The notes under the pieces: generated by a model
The model's input: only the letters and a program-made list of their open reading frames with translations
Database searches by the model: none
Told to the model about the DNA's origin: nothing
In this document: piece by piece, positions 34,284-43,558 of the stretch
How the letters are laid out: every line of letters starts with the position of its first letter
How positions within the stretch are numbered: the first letter of the stretch is position 1
Translations under genes and position numbers: made by a program
Assembly: GCA_964459305.1 (NCBI GenBank)
Contig: CAYWNA010000053.1
Location: forward strand, 1-61,136
DNA: 61,136 nucleotides
Source of the DNA: CAYWNA01 sp964459305
GTDB lineage: Bacteria > Planctomycetota > Planctomycetia > Pirellulales > Pirellulaceae
Reading direction: 5' to 3'

Positions 34284-35948
34284 ATGGGATCTGCAGCACG
34301 GGGAGAAGAACCTTCAGGGGCTGACGCCGGGCTGAGGGCCGAGAGCCTTGAGCAGGGTCCGTGGTACCGAGGGATCACTCGGTACCAATGGCTGGTGCTG
34401 GTGATCGCCTCGCTGGGCTGGATTTTCGACGTATTCGAAGGCCAGCTGTTCGTAGCCAGCATGAGAGAGGCGATGCCCGACCTGTTGCCGGTCGAGTATC
34501 GGCAACTGGACGAGGAGATGCGCGCCCCTTATGTGGGCTACTACACCAACATTACCTTCGGCGCGTTTCTGTTGGGTGGTGCCCTCGGCGGCGTCGCCTT
34601 CGGCGTCATCAGCGACCGGTTGGGACGCAAGCGAACGTTGACGTACACCATTGTGATGTACTCGGCGTTCACCTTCGTGTCTGCCTTCTCGCAGACATGG
34701 TGGCACATGGCGATATGCCGATTCCTTGTGGCGCTCGGTCTGGGCGGTGAATGGGCGGTTGCCAGCGCCATGGTGGCGGAGGTGTTTCCCGAACGCGCTC
34801 GCGCTTGGGCGTCATCCATTTTTCAGGCCTCCAGCCTTTTCGGCGCTTATCTCGCCGTCGCGGTCGGCACGTTCATCATTGCCAACCCGGCGTTTCAGTC
34901 GGAGCGATACCCCGAGCTGCGCTGGCGTCTGGGTTTCCTGATAGGCGTGTTGCCGGCGCTGCTGATCATCTGGGTCCGCACGAGCTTGCGCGAACCGGAT
35001 AACTGGCAGCGAGCCCGCAATACCTCGCTGGGAGACCTCAGCAAAAAGCTCGGCAGCCTTTCCGATTTGTTCACGCGCGACCGGATCCGCGACACGCTGG
35101 TCGGCGTCGGTTTGGCCAGCGTCGGCCTGGCAACGTGTTGGGGGATCTACGTCTACGGCAAAGATCTTATGCGAGTCGAGGTGGAAGCCCGCTACCTGGC
35201 TGCGTTCCCCGAAACGGCCGACTCCGAGGCTGAAGGCCCCGAGGTCGAGCAACTGTTGGGCAACGTCAAGAACGCACTGCTTGAGCGCAATGCCGACAAC
35301 ATCAACCTTGCGGAATTGGAGCAGGTGCTCAGCGTCAGTGAGGCTACGTTGCTGGCGCGAGGATACTACGGACTCCGCACGGAACTGCTTGAGCCGACGG
35401 GCGACGCAGGCCGAATGAAGCTCCGCGAGCTGGTGGCCAACCAGACCCGGGCCCAGATACTCAAGCCACACTTCACGAGTATCAAGCGCTACGAGATGTT
35501 CGGCATGCTCTTGACGGTTACTGGTGGTGCACTGGGGCTATTGTTCTTTGGGCCGTTGTGCGAGTGGCTGGGACGGCGCGGCGCGTTCTTGTTCTTCCAG
35601 ATTGGCGGAGTGATCGGCACCCTGATTGCCTTCCGGTGCCTTTCGGGCGTGGTCACAGTGGCGTTCGCCTTACCGCTGTTCGGTTTCTTGACCCTTGGGA
35701 TGCTAGGCGGTGCCGCCGTCTATTTCCCGGAGTTGTACCCGACCCGTTTGCGGAGTACGGGAGCCGGATTCTGCTTCAATGTGGGCCGAGTTCTCGCGGC
35801 CCCGATTCTATTCATCAGCGGCTGGATGCAACGCGACTGGGGTCTCACACTCGATGATTCCGCCTCCTGGCTCAGCCTGCTGTTCGTGGGCGGAACGGTT
35901 TTACTGTTGTTCGCCCGTGAAACCAAAGGCCAGGATTTGCCGGAATAG
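34284..35948 (+). CDS. MFS transporter with a large loop inserted between TM7 and TM8
   Basis: A 554-residue inner-membrane transporter of the major facilitator superfamily. The ATG at 34284 precedes a cytoplasmic N-tail and TM1 (WLVLVIASLGWIFDVFEGQL). The motif A DRLGRKR lies at 111-117, and a GEWAVASAMVAEVFPERAR segment typical of sugar/acid symporters follows at 155-173. TM7 (LVGVGLASVGLATCWGIYVY) is followed by about 110 residues (293-402) of soluble, acidic, helical sequence before TM8 (MFGMLLTVTGGALGLLFFGP); standard MFS proteins have only a short periplasmic loop there. The substrate is unknown; the context suggests a sugar or organic acid. The gene ends in a hairpin shared with the convergent beta-helix gene. 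Confidence 0.85.
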   Translation: MGSAARGEEPSGADAGLRAESLEQGPWYRGITRYQWLVLVIASLGWIFDVFEGQLFVASMREAMPDLLPVEYRQLDEEMRAPYVGYYTNITFGAFLLGGALGGVAFGVISDRLGRKRTLTYTIVMYSAFTFVSAFSQTWWHMAICRFLVALGLGGEWAVASAMVAEVFPERARAWASSIFQASSLFGAYLAVAVGTFIIANPAFQSERYPELRWRLGFLIGVLPALLIIWVRTSLREPDNWQRARNTSLGDLSKKLGSLSDLFTRDRIRDTLVGVGLASVGLATCWGIYVYGKDLMRVEVEARYLAAFPETADSEAEGPEVEQLLGNVKNALLERNADNINLAELEQVLSVSEATLLARGYYGLRTELLEPTGDAGRMKLRELVANQTRAQILKPHFTSIKRYEMFGMLLTVTGGALGLLFFGPLCEWLGRRGAFLFFQIGGVIGTLIAFRCLSGVVTVAFALPLFGFLTLGMLGGAAVYFPELYPTRLRSTGAGFCFNVGRVLAAPILFISGWMQRDWGLTLDDSASWLSLLFVGGTVLLLFARETKGQDLPE

Positions 35949-35954
35949 TTGGAG

Positions 35955-35986
35955 GTGGCAAGTGGTGGAAGTTGGCCACCTGCCAC
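35955..35986. terminator. Bidirectional hairpin between convergent genes
   Basis: Arms at 35955-35965 (GTGGCAAGTGG) and 35976-35986 (CCACCTGCCAC) pair with one mismatch around a 10-bp loop. It fills the 37-bp gap between the MFS and beta-helix stops and overlaps the latter. No T-tract is present, so termination efficiency is uncertain. Confidence 0.5.
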
Positions 35987-38700
35987 TACTCCACCAATTC
36001 CAGTCTAAGGTTGTCCAGGTAAAACACCGCCTTCCCGTTGGCGTTGCTCACGAAGCCGAGCCACTCGATCTTCTTGAACTTCTCCGACTGGCACGGGACC
36101 TCGTTGAAGGTCTTAGGATCCTCGCCGGGGACGCGCAGCGTCAGTTCGTAGTTCGGGCTGGCCTTTTTCCCAAGCCCACAAACAATGTCGATATGAAACC
36201 ACTTGCCCAGCGGCGCCTCGGCCAGCGGCTTGCCATTGGCCAGTAGCGTCCCCTCCAGGTTGATTCTGATCGATGGGCCAACGTGGTAAGGTTGCCCTGC
36301 GTCTCGCCATTCGTGATCAAAAATTGCCCCCTTTTCAATTCGCACATCGAAGCTCAGCATGGCCTTCCCTTTCCTGAAGTGTGGGACGTAGACCATGTGT
36401 GGGTTCCAGGGATGTTCGAGGCCCGATACGTCGGTGACCTTCAGGCAACGACTGCCGCTTGCAGCCGTCTCGTCGGTCACGCAAATCGAATCTCCCTTGC
36501 CTTCCACGAAGAGTTCGGCAAACTTCGGCGACGCGCCCACGGGCGTGGTTTCGAAGTCGTCGTCGATAGCGACTGGCGGTGGAGGTGGAGGCAGCGGCGG
36601 GAGTACAGTCGGCGGAAACTTCGCGCGTTTCGCCAGGTTCACCCACTCCAGCGGCCCGTAGAGCCCGTTCCCCGTCACGTCGATTGGCTTGAAACCGAAC
36701 TCCAGCGCCGGCGAGGTGGGCTTGAGCCGAAAGTCGTAACCGGCCGCGTCGAAAAACTGTGGGTCTGCCACGGCGGAATGCTGGTCCATGCCCTTGGCCT
36801 GCCACTCGTCGAACGAGTGCTCGTAGAACATCAGCTCTTCGCCGTCGGTGCGCCAGAACAAATTGTGATCCCATTTGGACTGAAAGTCGTTCTGGCCGCC
36901 ATCCGTGTGAAACAGATCGCCTTGGGTCAGATAGATGATGTTGCGTTCGAAGGTCGTGGGCGGCTCGCCCTGGAATTGCCAGCGCCAGATTGCCTGCCGC
37001 GAGCTGAGTGCGAAGATATTATTGCGGACGATGTTTCGGCGCATGCCCGTGTTCATGATGCCGCCCGTCAAGGTGTTGTACACGATGTTGTTTTCGATTA
37101 AGTGGCCATTGCTGCCCTGATCCATGTAGATTCCCCACGCCATCGCAGGCTTGCCCATGTAGGGGAAAATGTCGTGGAACACATTGTTGCGAACGATCGA
37201 GCCGTTTTGTGTGCCCAGCGTATAAATGCCGCCTCCGTCGCTGAGCATGCCGCGGACGACGTGATGAACGTGGTTGTGTTCGATCAAGTTGTGTTGGGTG
37301 CGATTGGGCGCTTCGTTCCAGTTCCAGCCGATCGACATGCCCGAATAGTCGAAGCTATGAATGTCGTTGTGAGAGATCTCGTTGTGGCTACTTTGCGCTA
37401 CCCAGACGCCCACGCCGGCCGCGTAAACACGGCCCCCGTCGTGGATGTAGTTGTTCGAGACAAGATTGCGGCTCGATTCCGCCACGTCCTTTTCGGCCAT
37501 CGTGGCTTCGCCGATCCGCACGCCGCCGGCGCCCAGATCGTGGATGTGGCTCTGCACGATCCGATTGTCCTTGCATCCGCGGCTGAACCAGACCCCATAC
37601 GTGCCCACGTGGGCGATCTCGCATTGCTCCACCACACAGTGGCGCGCCCCTTTGGCCGACACCACAGCCGGCACAGTGACCGCGGCTTGCGGGTCGCCGT
37701 AACCTTCCTCGGACAACGTCCAATCGGCGTGCTGAAACGACAGCCCCGCCACGCGAACGTGCTCGACAAACTGGCCCGCATCCGGATCGCCCGCAAACCG
37801 AAGCAGTTCGTCCAACACCGGCGCGACAACCTCCGCCTTCGTCATTTCCTCACCCGGCAGCGGCCAGTAATAGAGCGTGCCCGTGAGCCCGTCGAGAAAC
37901 CACTCGCCGGGCGAATCGAGCGCATCCAAGACGTTCTCCACGTAGTAACGCTGGTCGGGATCCCAAGCCAGAGGACGAAACTGTGTAGGGCCGGTGAAAC
38001 GAACGACGCATTGATCCTCGTCCACCGAGGCAATGCGCACGCGGCTGGTGTTCCACGAATGGAATACCACGACTTCCACGTTCTGCAGGTCCGGCCAAGC
38101 CTTAAGATCGCCCGATTTGAATCGGAACTTGCCGACTCCCTCATTCCAGCGCGCACCGGGCTTTGCGTCCACGAGGCTCATAACGCGGAAGTAGCCCTCA
38201 TTCGGACTTCGCGCGCGACGAGCACGCCTGCCGTTGACGAAAATCTGACGAAAGTACCACTCGCCCGCTTTGGTCTCCGGGACCTGGGCCGTCCACAATT
38301 CCCCCTCGCCCTTCTGCCAGTTTGTGACGGACCGCCCGCCCGACAACACTGGCCGATCGTCCGGATAAGCCGTGTAGGTGACAGGGCAGCTCTCCGTACC
38401 CGAATCCTCCGGCGTGACAACGATCGGCGCCTCCAGACGATGGACCCCGCGGATTTGAACCGTTACCGGGACGGTCAATCCGTCGCGTTCACGAAGGTCG
38501 CGGACCGCCGCCTGCGCCTGGACAACCGACGCGAAAGGCCCGTCCGTACCATCGCGGTTTCGTTCCGGCAGTCGTCCCGACCAAGCGTCGTTGCCGCCGC
38601 CGTCAACGTAGAACCTCAAGGGCTGCGAATGTACCTCGTCGGTCCCCGCCAGAGCGATAGCAGCCATGATCGTGAACACACCAACTGGAGAGCTTGTCAT
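35986..38700 (-). CDS. Secreted right-handed beta-helix protein with C-terminal sandwich domain
   Basis: A 904-residue protein with a signal peptide (MTSSPVGVFTIMAAIALAGT). The N-terminal part starts LRFYVDGGGNDAWSGRLPER, the usual opening of secreted beta-helix glycosidases/lyases (GH120/GH141-like). Residues about 330-650 contain many beta-helix rungs: IVQSHIHDLGAGGVRIGEAT, LVSNNYIHDGGRVYAAGVGV, HNLIEHNHVHHVVRGMLSDG and LIENNIVYNTLTGGIMNTGM. A Pro-rich linker (PTVLPPLPPPPPP) near residue 700 leads to a C-terminal jelly-roll (about 720-904), probably carbohydrate-binding. The likely role is polysaccharide cleavage outside the cell; the catalytic acids are not assigned. It is convergent with the MFS gene. 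Confidence 0.8.
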   Translation of the reverse strand: MTSSPVGVFTIMAAIALAGTDEVHSQPLRFYVDGGGNDAWSGRLPERNRDGTDGPFASVVQAQAAVRDLRERDGLTVPVTVQIRGVHRLEAPIVVTPEDSGTESCPVTYTAYPDDRPVLSGGRSVTNWQKGEGELWTAQVPETKAGEWYFRQIFVNGRRARRARSPNEGYFRVMSLVDAKPGARWNEGVGKFRFKSGDLKAWPDLQNVEVVVFHSWNTSRVRIASVDEDQCVVRFTGPTQFRPLAWDPDQRYYVENVLDALDSPGEWFLDGLTGTLYYWPLPGEEMTKAEVVAPVLDELLRFAGDPDAGQFVEHVRVAGLSFQHADWTLSEEGYGDPQAAVTVPAVVSAKGARHCVVEQCEIAHVGTYGVWFSRGCKDNRIVQSHIHDLGAGGVRIGEATMAEKDVAESSRNLVSNNYIHDGGRVYAAGVGVWVAQSSHNEISHNDIHSFDYSGMSIGWNWNEAPNRTQHNLIEHNHVHHVVRGMLSDGGGIYTLGTQNGSIVRNNVFHDIFPYMGKPAMAWGIYMDQGSNGHLIENNIVYNTLTGGIMNTGMRRNIVRNNIFALSSRQAIWRWQFQGEPPTTFERNIIYLTQGDLFHTDGGQNDFQSKWDHNLFWRTDGEELMFYEHSFDEWQAKGMDQHSAVADPQFFDAAGYDFRLKPTSPALEFGFKPIDVTGNGLYGPLEWVNLAKRAKFPPTVLPPLPPPPPPVAIDDDFETTPVGASPKFAELFVEGKGDSICVTDETAASGSRCLKVTDVSGLEHPWNPHMVYVPHFRKGKAMLSFDVRIEKGAIFDHEWRDAGQPYHVGPSIRINLEGTLLANGKPLAEAPLGKWFHIDIVCGLGKKASPNYELTLRVPGEDPKTFNEVPCQSEKFKKIEWLGFVSNANGKAVFYLDNLRLELVE

Positions 38701-38872
38701 GAGAAAGCCTGCGTTGACTGGAGAAGGAAGGCGTTTGCGGCGAAATTCTGTTCACTAGGTCCGATTTGCCATTTATACCGGCCAGAGAGCACTGTAGTCT
38801 AAATCATTGATGGTCCCTATCTGCAAAAAAGTGCTGGAAAAACACATAGATCTGTTCATTCGATTCGGGGAC

Positions 38873-40498
38873 TCACCGGATTTTGCTGAAATCGACAGGG
38901 TTCCCGTCGTTCATCTGGAACAGGCGGAGAAACGTTTCGGACGGGATGTCGCGGAGTAGTTGTTGTACGCTGCCGTCGGCGAAACCGCACAGCCATCGCC
39001 CGTCGGCTCCGATTTTCAATCCCGCCGCGGGATCTTTCGGGTCGAACGCGTAGTCGTCGGGCGCAGTCCACAGCACGGCCTGTTTGGGTTTCACTTCGAC
39101 CAGGACGACCGTGTTGCTGGTGCCATCTCGGACTCGGCTGAACGTCGTCGAAACCGCTCCCCCGAAGACCGTGTCTTCCCCGACCGGCGCCAGGAACGTT
39201 GTATGCCCCGGTTTGACGGTGACTTTGGGTGGAATGCCAAACGAGCGGGCTTTGTAGGCGTCGGGCATTTTTGCGATCAAACTTTTGTTGTGCGGGCTGT
39301 CCCACGGTTCACCGAGATGGAATTCGTCATAGAGCTCCTCTGCCCCGACATAGGGCAAAATGTGTACACGCCAACTCAGATGGTATTTGCCATCCTCGCC
39401 ACGGCATTTGTCAGCGGGGGGGAACATTTTGTGGATGTCATAGTAGTTTTGCATGGCCAGCAGAATTCTCTTGAAGCGTTCTCGGTTCCTGTGGCGGCGC
39501 GTCTTTTCTTCGATTGTCTGAACGACACCCGCGAGCAGTTTCACGTTGGCGCTGGTTTTGTCGCGCCCGTCGATTCGAATCGTGATCCGCCGGCCCTCGA
39601 CCTTGGGATTCAACCAACCGAGTAGTGCCTGCGATAACTTTGGTGGGATCTGCTTGTGGATGTCGGGCACCGCGTCGTATGCAGACTGCAGCATCCTCGG
39701 CAAATGGCCTGCCAGATCGCGGGCGGCCGATTCGGAGGAGGATTGAATGACCAGCTCGGCGCGGAGCTGCGCGATGTCGATGCCCAGTGCGGCCCATTGG
39801 AGCCCTTCGGTCAATACACTACTGGGCCCACCGCCCAGCTGGCGCGGCAGTTCGGGCATCAGCTCTTTCATGGTGCGCCGCACGTGTGACGGCGGCAGAA
39901 GCAGCATCTGAGCGGGATAGCCCGCGACGGACTCGAAAGCCTCTGCGATTTCATCACGCGGTGCGGCGGGGGAAGTCGCTAGAAACTCGGCGAAGTCCAT
40001 GCCGTGCGCGGGAGCTATCACCACGTAGTCGCCGTGAATGTGACATTTGGTTCTTAGCTCACCTTTCAAAAACTCCATCACCTTCGTCGCAGTTGCCTCG
40101 GGCGGTTGCTTCATGAAGGCGAAAGCAGGTATTCGCGTTTTGGAGACTGGAATCCCGACGGTGGCATAAACAGGTTGACCGTTGACCAAGGTCCGCAGCA
40201 GTTCGAGTCCGGCGCCTGCCCGTTGTGATACTTGCCGATAAGCTGTTTCTGCATCAGGCGACATCGGCTTCAGCGTGTCGGACAGGTCGGGAAGACCGAT
40301 CCGCGATGTGTCGACTTTCAGTATGAAGAAAGTCGTGTCACTTACAAAAGGCTGCACAATCGCGACGTCCGCGTCCGCAGTCGAAGGCTCCTGGGCGTGG
40401 GCGATCGGAGCCACGGCGAGGAAGCAGATCGTCACACAGACGACGATGGTCCCGAAACCTAGAGTGGGATACCAAATGCGATTCGAGTTAGTGGTCAT
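38873..40498 (-). CDS. DUF1559-type protein fused to a secreted N-terminal domain
   Basis: A 541-residue protein. The ATG at 40498 starts the hydrophobic signal (IWYPTLGFGTIVVCVTICFL, cleavage near AHA-Q). Residues about 40-330 are a planctomycete-type domain of unknown function (TTFFILKVDTSRIGLPDLSD). Residues about 335-541 are DUF1559: RFKRILLAMQNYYDIHKMFP, the aromatic SWRVHILPYVGAEELYDEFH, DGTSNTVVLVEVKP and the terminal H-x9-DG-type segment CGFADGSVQQLLR. DUF1559 proteins are pseudopilin-like and abundant in planctomycetes, but this one lacks the usual N-terminal methylation helix, so it is exported by Sec instead. It is the last gene of the sigma factor operon. Confidence 0.8.
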   Translation of the reverse strand: MTTNSNRIWYPTLGFGTIVVCVTICFLAVAPIAHAQEPSTADADVAIVQPFVSDTTFFILKVDTSRIGLPDLSDTLKPMSPDAETAYRQVSQRAGAGLELLRTLVNGQPVYATVGIPVSKTRIPAFAFMKQPPEATATKVMEFLKGELRTKCHIHGDYVVIAPAHGMDFAEFLATSPAAPRDEIAEAFESVAGYPAQMLLLPPSHVRRTMKELMPELPRQLGGGPSSVLTEGLQWAALGIDIAQLRAELVIQSSSESAARDLAGHLPRMLQSAYDAVPDIHKQIPPKLSQALLGWLNPKVEGRRITIRIDGRDKTSANVKLLAGVVQTIEEKTRRHRNRERFKRILLAMQNYYDIHKMFPPADKCRGEDGKYHLSWRVHILPYVGAEELYDEFHLGEPWDSPHNKSLIAKMPDAYKARSFGIPPKVTVKPGHTTFLAPVGEDTVFGGAVSTTFSRVRDGTSNTVVLVEVKPKQAVLWTAPDDYAFDPKDPAAGLKIGADGRWLCGFADGSVQQLLRDIPSETFLRLFQMNDGNPVDFSKIR

Positions 40499-40554
40499 AG
40501 CAAGTCTCCACGTGGTGGTTGGTTTCGTTTTGACAGATTTCTGATATGGGCGAC

Positions 40555-42156
40555 TCATCTGGTTGGTTCGGCTAGCCGCAAGATGAGCCGATAACGCATG
40601 CCCGGTAGCGAGTGACTACTGAGAACGGCACGTGTGCCGAGACATTCGTAGTCGATCGGTTTGCCCGTGAAGGGTTCGACGGGCGCTGGGACGGGCAATT
40701 CGTCCAGCGAGCGGGGCAGCTTGCCGTCGTGAGCGGCACCGTACATGCGAATTGCTTCCACGGTTTGAAGCAGCGCGATGGCCTGATCGCAACGAGCCTC
40801 GGCGGTGCGAGCGGCCACGACGGCCGGCAACAGCAGGTCGGCGGGTGCGGTGCAAAGACCATATTGTTTCGAAGCCGCCCGCATCGCGTCATCCGCGCGA
40901 CGACGCGCGCTGTTTGTGTTGGCCTGCCAGAACGGAAGGTGCATCCATTTGAAGTAGTCGTCGCGACACTCATCATAGTATCGGACTGCCGCCAGAAGAA
41001 CGACTTGAGCCGTGGGGTATGCTTCCACTTGCTCCGGCGACAACTTGCACTGGTGGATCAAGTACTCCCTTGCACCCGGATAGGCCGCGGCGATGTATGC
41101 AACAAGCATGGCGCGAGCAAGCTGTGGATCATCTTGGATCGACGGAAGATTGAAATCGTGCGCAAGGTATCCGAACTGTGGGAGCATACGGTCCAAAAAA
41201 TCCTGCCAATAGCCAACCGGTCGCGGCGTCTCGTCGACTTCACGAAGCACCGGTAATTGCAGGTAGAGAAACTCGCGTTCCACGGCCATGGCGTGCCGGA
41301 GATCAACCAATGGTCTTGGCATCGACGCGAGGGCCCAATAGAGATTCGGTGTCTCGGGGTGCTGGATCAGATAGAGTGCATCGTTCCAGCCGATGCTGGC
41401 GATGGCCATTCCAACCAGGTTCGATACTAGAAAGTCATCCTGGCTCAGATGGCGTGCCAGGGCGAATTGCTGGCCGGTGATTTCGATGGCATCGTCAATG
41501 CGTCCTTCGGCAATCGCGACTCGACACCGCAGGCTCTGTGTGCGAGCCAGTTCGCGCTTCGACTGGATTGCGGGAAGCAGGTATCCGATCACGTCATCGA
41601 CCTCGCGCAGGTTTCGGTCCTCATCGAATCGGTCGCGCCGCGCCGCTTCGCGGATGAACCGAGTCTGAAACGACGTCAGACGCAGATATTCCTTCACCTC
41701 ATCCAACGGCAGCTCGTGCGGAGGCGTAGAACGCCAAACCGCCGGCGGCACTTCGTTGTACTCTTTGCCTTCCTTCTCCGCTCGCGCAGACGCATCCTTC
41801 CGAAACTGGGTCAGCCGCTCGCGAGCCCAAGTCTGCTCGAAGAATCCGTTTGCCTTGAGGTAGTAGATGGCTGCGTTTCCGTCCCGCATGTCAAAATCGT
41901 CAGGTATCAGGCGGTACTTCAGTGCAGGGCGAGGTTCGGGCTTTGCGTGCAGTGTCAACTCCATCGTTCGAGTTGTGATACCGGTCTGCTCGTCCCGCTC
42001 CAGGAGCCAACTGTCCTCCTTATTCGGCTGTTTGGCTCGTGAGTCGTCCGCGGGTGCCAGCGCGGTGATTTGTGCATCGCTCTGCGAAATCCAGCCACAA
42101 CACCAGACGGCTAGTAAGGTCGCGGCGCAAAGCGTTCGCGGGAAAAGCGTGTTCAT
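40555..42156 (-). CDS. Secreted planctomycete protein of unknown function
   Basis: A 533-residue protein; the ATG at 42156 starts a signal peptide (MNTLFPRTLCAATLLAVWCC). The mature protein is mostly alpha-helical and rich in Arg/Glu (REAARRDRFDEDRNLREVDD; CRVAIAEGRIDDAIEITGQQ), suggestive of tetratricopeptide-like packing, and has a small C-terminal region ending SLPGMRYRLILRLAEPTR. I do not recognise a family; similar genes accompany DUF1559 and ECF sigma genes in planctomycetes. The preceding membrane gene ends 102 bp upstream and the DUF1559 gene follows 56 bp downstream on the same strand. Confidence 0.6.
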   Translation of the reverse strand: MNTLFPRTLCAATLLAVWCCGWISQSDAQITALAPADDSRAKQPNKEDSWLLERDEQTGITTRTMELTLHAKPEPRPALKYRLIPDDFDMRDGNAAIYYLKANGFFEQTWARERLTQFRKDASARAEKEGKEYNEVPPAVWRSTPPHELPLDEVKEYLRLTSFQTRFIREAARRDRFDEDRNLREVDDVIGYLLPAIQSKRELARTQSLRCRVAIAEGRIDDAIEITGQQFALARHLSQDDFLVSNLVGMAIASIGWNDALYLIQHPETPNLYWALASMPRPLVDLRHAMAVEREFLYLQLPVLREVDETPRPVGYWQDFLDRMLPQFGYLAHDFNLPSIQDDPQLARAMLVAYIAAAYPGAREYLIHQCKLSPEQVEAYPTAQVVLLAAVRYYDECRDDYFKWMHLPFWQANTNSARRRADDAMRAASKQYGLCTAPADLLLPAVVAARTAEARCDQAIALLQTVEAIRMYGAAHDGKLPRSLDELPVPAPVEPFTGKPIDYECLGTRAVLSSHSLPGMRYRLILRLAEPTR

Positions 42157-42258
42157 GTTAAGGCTCCCTTCGTAAGCCGAGTTAGTGATGTCGCCGGGTT
42201 GGCAAACCAACATGCGGAATTTTCAATCTAGCATAATGATGTTCGCGCGGATGGATCC

Positions 42259-43005
42259 CTACAGAACGGAATCCGGACGCGCGCCAAGCAGTTCTCGCAG
42301 CAACTGTTCTTGTGTGATGGAGGGTGCCGGAGCAGCACGAGGTGTCATGTCTTGTCCAGCATCGCTGCCCGGTTCTGTCGTGTGTGCCCAGCCCTGCTGC
42401 ACGGCGCTGGTCCGTTGCCGATTGCGCGAAGAGCGGGATGCGACCGGGTTGCGCGCGAAGTCGCCAGCTCTCAATATGGGCCGCTCCTCTCCATAACGTG
42501 CAGCTCCGCAACCGTATGGGTCGAGCAAAGCGACGGAGGCGAACGAATCGGACGCAGGGCATGTCGGTACGTTCCTCGGCGGGGAATCGTCACGCGGAGG
42601 TCGCTCCACTTCGTCATCCGACGCATCTTCTCCACCCGGCCCCGCCACTTTCGGGAGCTCTTCATTCAGCGTTGTTACCCCGTCGGATGGATTTTGCGGA
42701 GGCGTAGCCCGACTCAACAAGACGAACGTCACCAACGCCCCAACAATCGCTCCGCACGCCCAAGACCCGGCGACCGCGACAGACCAGCCGTAGGACCGAG
42801 TGCCGCGTCGTTCGGCGGGCGACTCAGGCAATACAACCGGCTGGTCCACCGCGCGCGCCGAGCGCACAATCGCCTCGATATCCAACTCTGCCGGCCGCGG
42901 CCGGGCTGCCTTCAGACGCTGTTCGGTCTCCGCCTGGCGCTGCGGGTCGGCGCCGTGGCCTGCAAATTGTCCGTGATTTTCAGGGGATGGATGGTCTCGG
43001 TTCAT
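42259..43005 (-). CDS. Single-pass membrane protein, candidate anti-sigma factor
   Basis: A 248-residue protein. Residues 1-75 are charged and cytoplasmic (ELDIEAIVRSARAVDQPVVL), a single transmembrane segment spans about 76-97 (AVAGSWACGAIVGALVTFVLL), and the remainder is Pro/Ser/Asp-rich and probably periplasmic. The gene overlaps the end of the ECF sigma gene by 26 bp, so the two are translationally coupled. This order and topology is the usual one for a sigma factor with its membrane anti-sigma factor. The sequence has no recognisable zinc-binding anti-sigma motif, so the role is inferred from context. Confidence 0.6.
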   Translation of the reverse strand: MNRDHPSPENHGQFAGHGADPQRQAETEQRLKAARPRPAELDIEAIVRSARAVDQPVVLPESPAERRGTRSYGWSVAVAGSWACGAIVGALVTFVLLSRATPPQNPSDGVTTLNEELPKVAGPGGEDASDDEVERPPRDDSPPRNVPTCPASDSFASVALLDPYGCGAARYGEERPILRAGDFARNPVASRSSRNRQRTSAVQQGWAHTTEPGSDAGQDMTPRAAPAPSITQEQLLRELLGARPDSVL

Positions 43006-43558
43006 CTGTCTGCCTCGAATCTTCGAGTTGGCTGTTCATCATCCGTGCTAGCTCTACCAACGCTCGCTGGTAGCGCCGATGCACCGAGCTGGTAGATCCG
43101 TCGACCAGGTCAGCGATTTCGCCATACGAAAGTTCGCCCCAAACGCGGGCCACCACGATCTCGCGTTCCAGCGGCGGCAGCCGCCTGAGCAACGCTTCGA
43201 TGTCCACAGGCTCGTCCAGCACGCCGTCTGCCGGCAGAAACCACGATTCTCGTTGTTCGCAGGCCTGTCGATGGTGCTTGGCGCGACGCCGTTCGGCGCG
43301 AGCCAGATTCATGGCCCGTCGACGGACTGTTTTGTAGAGCCAGGCGACGGGGTGATCCGGAGCGGGGGTCTGGCGCAACAAGTCAATCAACGCTTCCTGC
43401 AAAGCATCCTCAGGCGAGCGACACCATTGACGCGCGTACAGCGTGAGCGCCGCGCCATGCGCGTGGATCAACTCTCTGAGTCGTCGCGCGTCGATCTGTG
43501 TCACGTGCTCGCCGCCAAAATCCGCTTTTGATCCGTTGTGTCTTGTACCCCCACCCAT
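42980..43558 (-). CDS. ECF-type RNA polymerase sigma factor
   Basis: A 192-residue sigma-70 family protein of ECF length. Region 2 runs ARRLRELIHAHGAALTLYAR and DALQEALIDLLRQTPAPDHP, with PVAWLYKTVRRRAMNLARAE at the promoter-melting helix; region 4 is LPPLEREIVVARVWGELSYG followed by EIADLVDGSTSSVHRRYQRA, the HTH that reads the -35 element. It is cytoplasmic and would direct RNA polymerase to a small regulon, probably including its own operon (membrane protein, unknown, DUF1559). The start may lie slightly downstream; ATG/GTG choices near residue 1-20 are not decided by a ribosome binding site. Confidence 0.85.
   Translation of the reverse strand: MGGGTRHNGSKADFGGEHVTQIDARRLRELIHAHGAALTLYARQWCRSPEDALQEALIDLLRQTPAPDHPVAWLYKTVRRRAMNLARAERRRAKHHRQACEQRESWFLPADGVLDEPVDIEALLRRLPPLEREIVVARVWGELSYGEIADLVDGSTSSVHRRYQRALVELARMMNSQLEDSRQTDEPRPSIP

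Noticed and set aside
37102..38802. Plus-strand frame of 566 codons opposite the beta-helix gene
   Set aside because: It is long only because of codon bias of the real gene; no ribosome binding site or recognisable domain.
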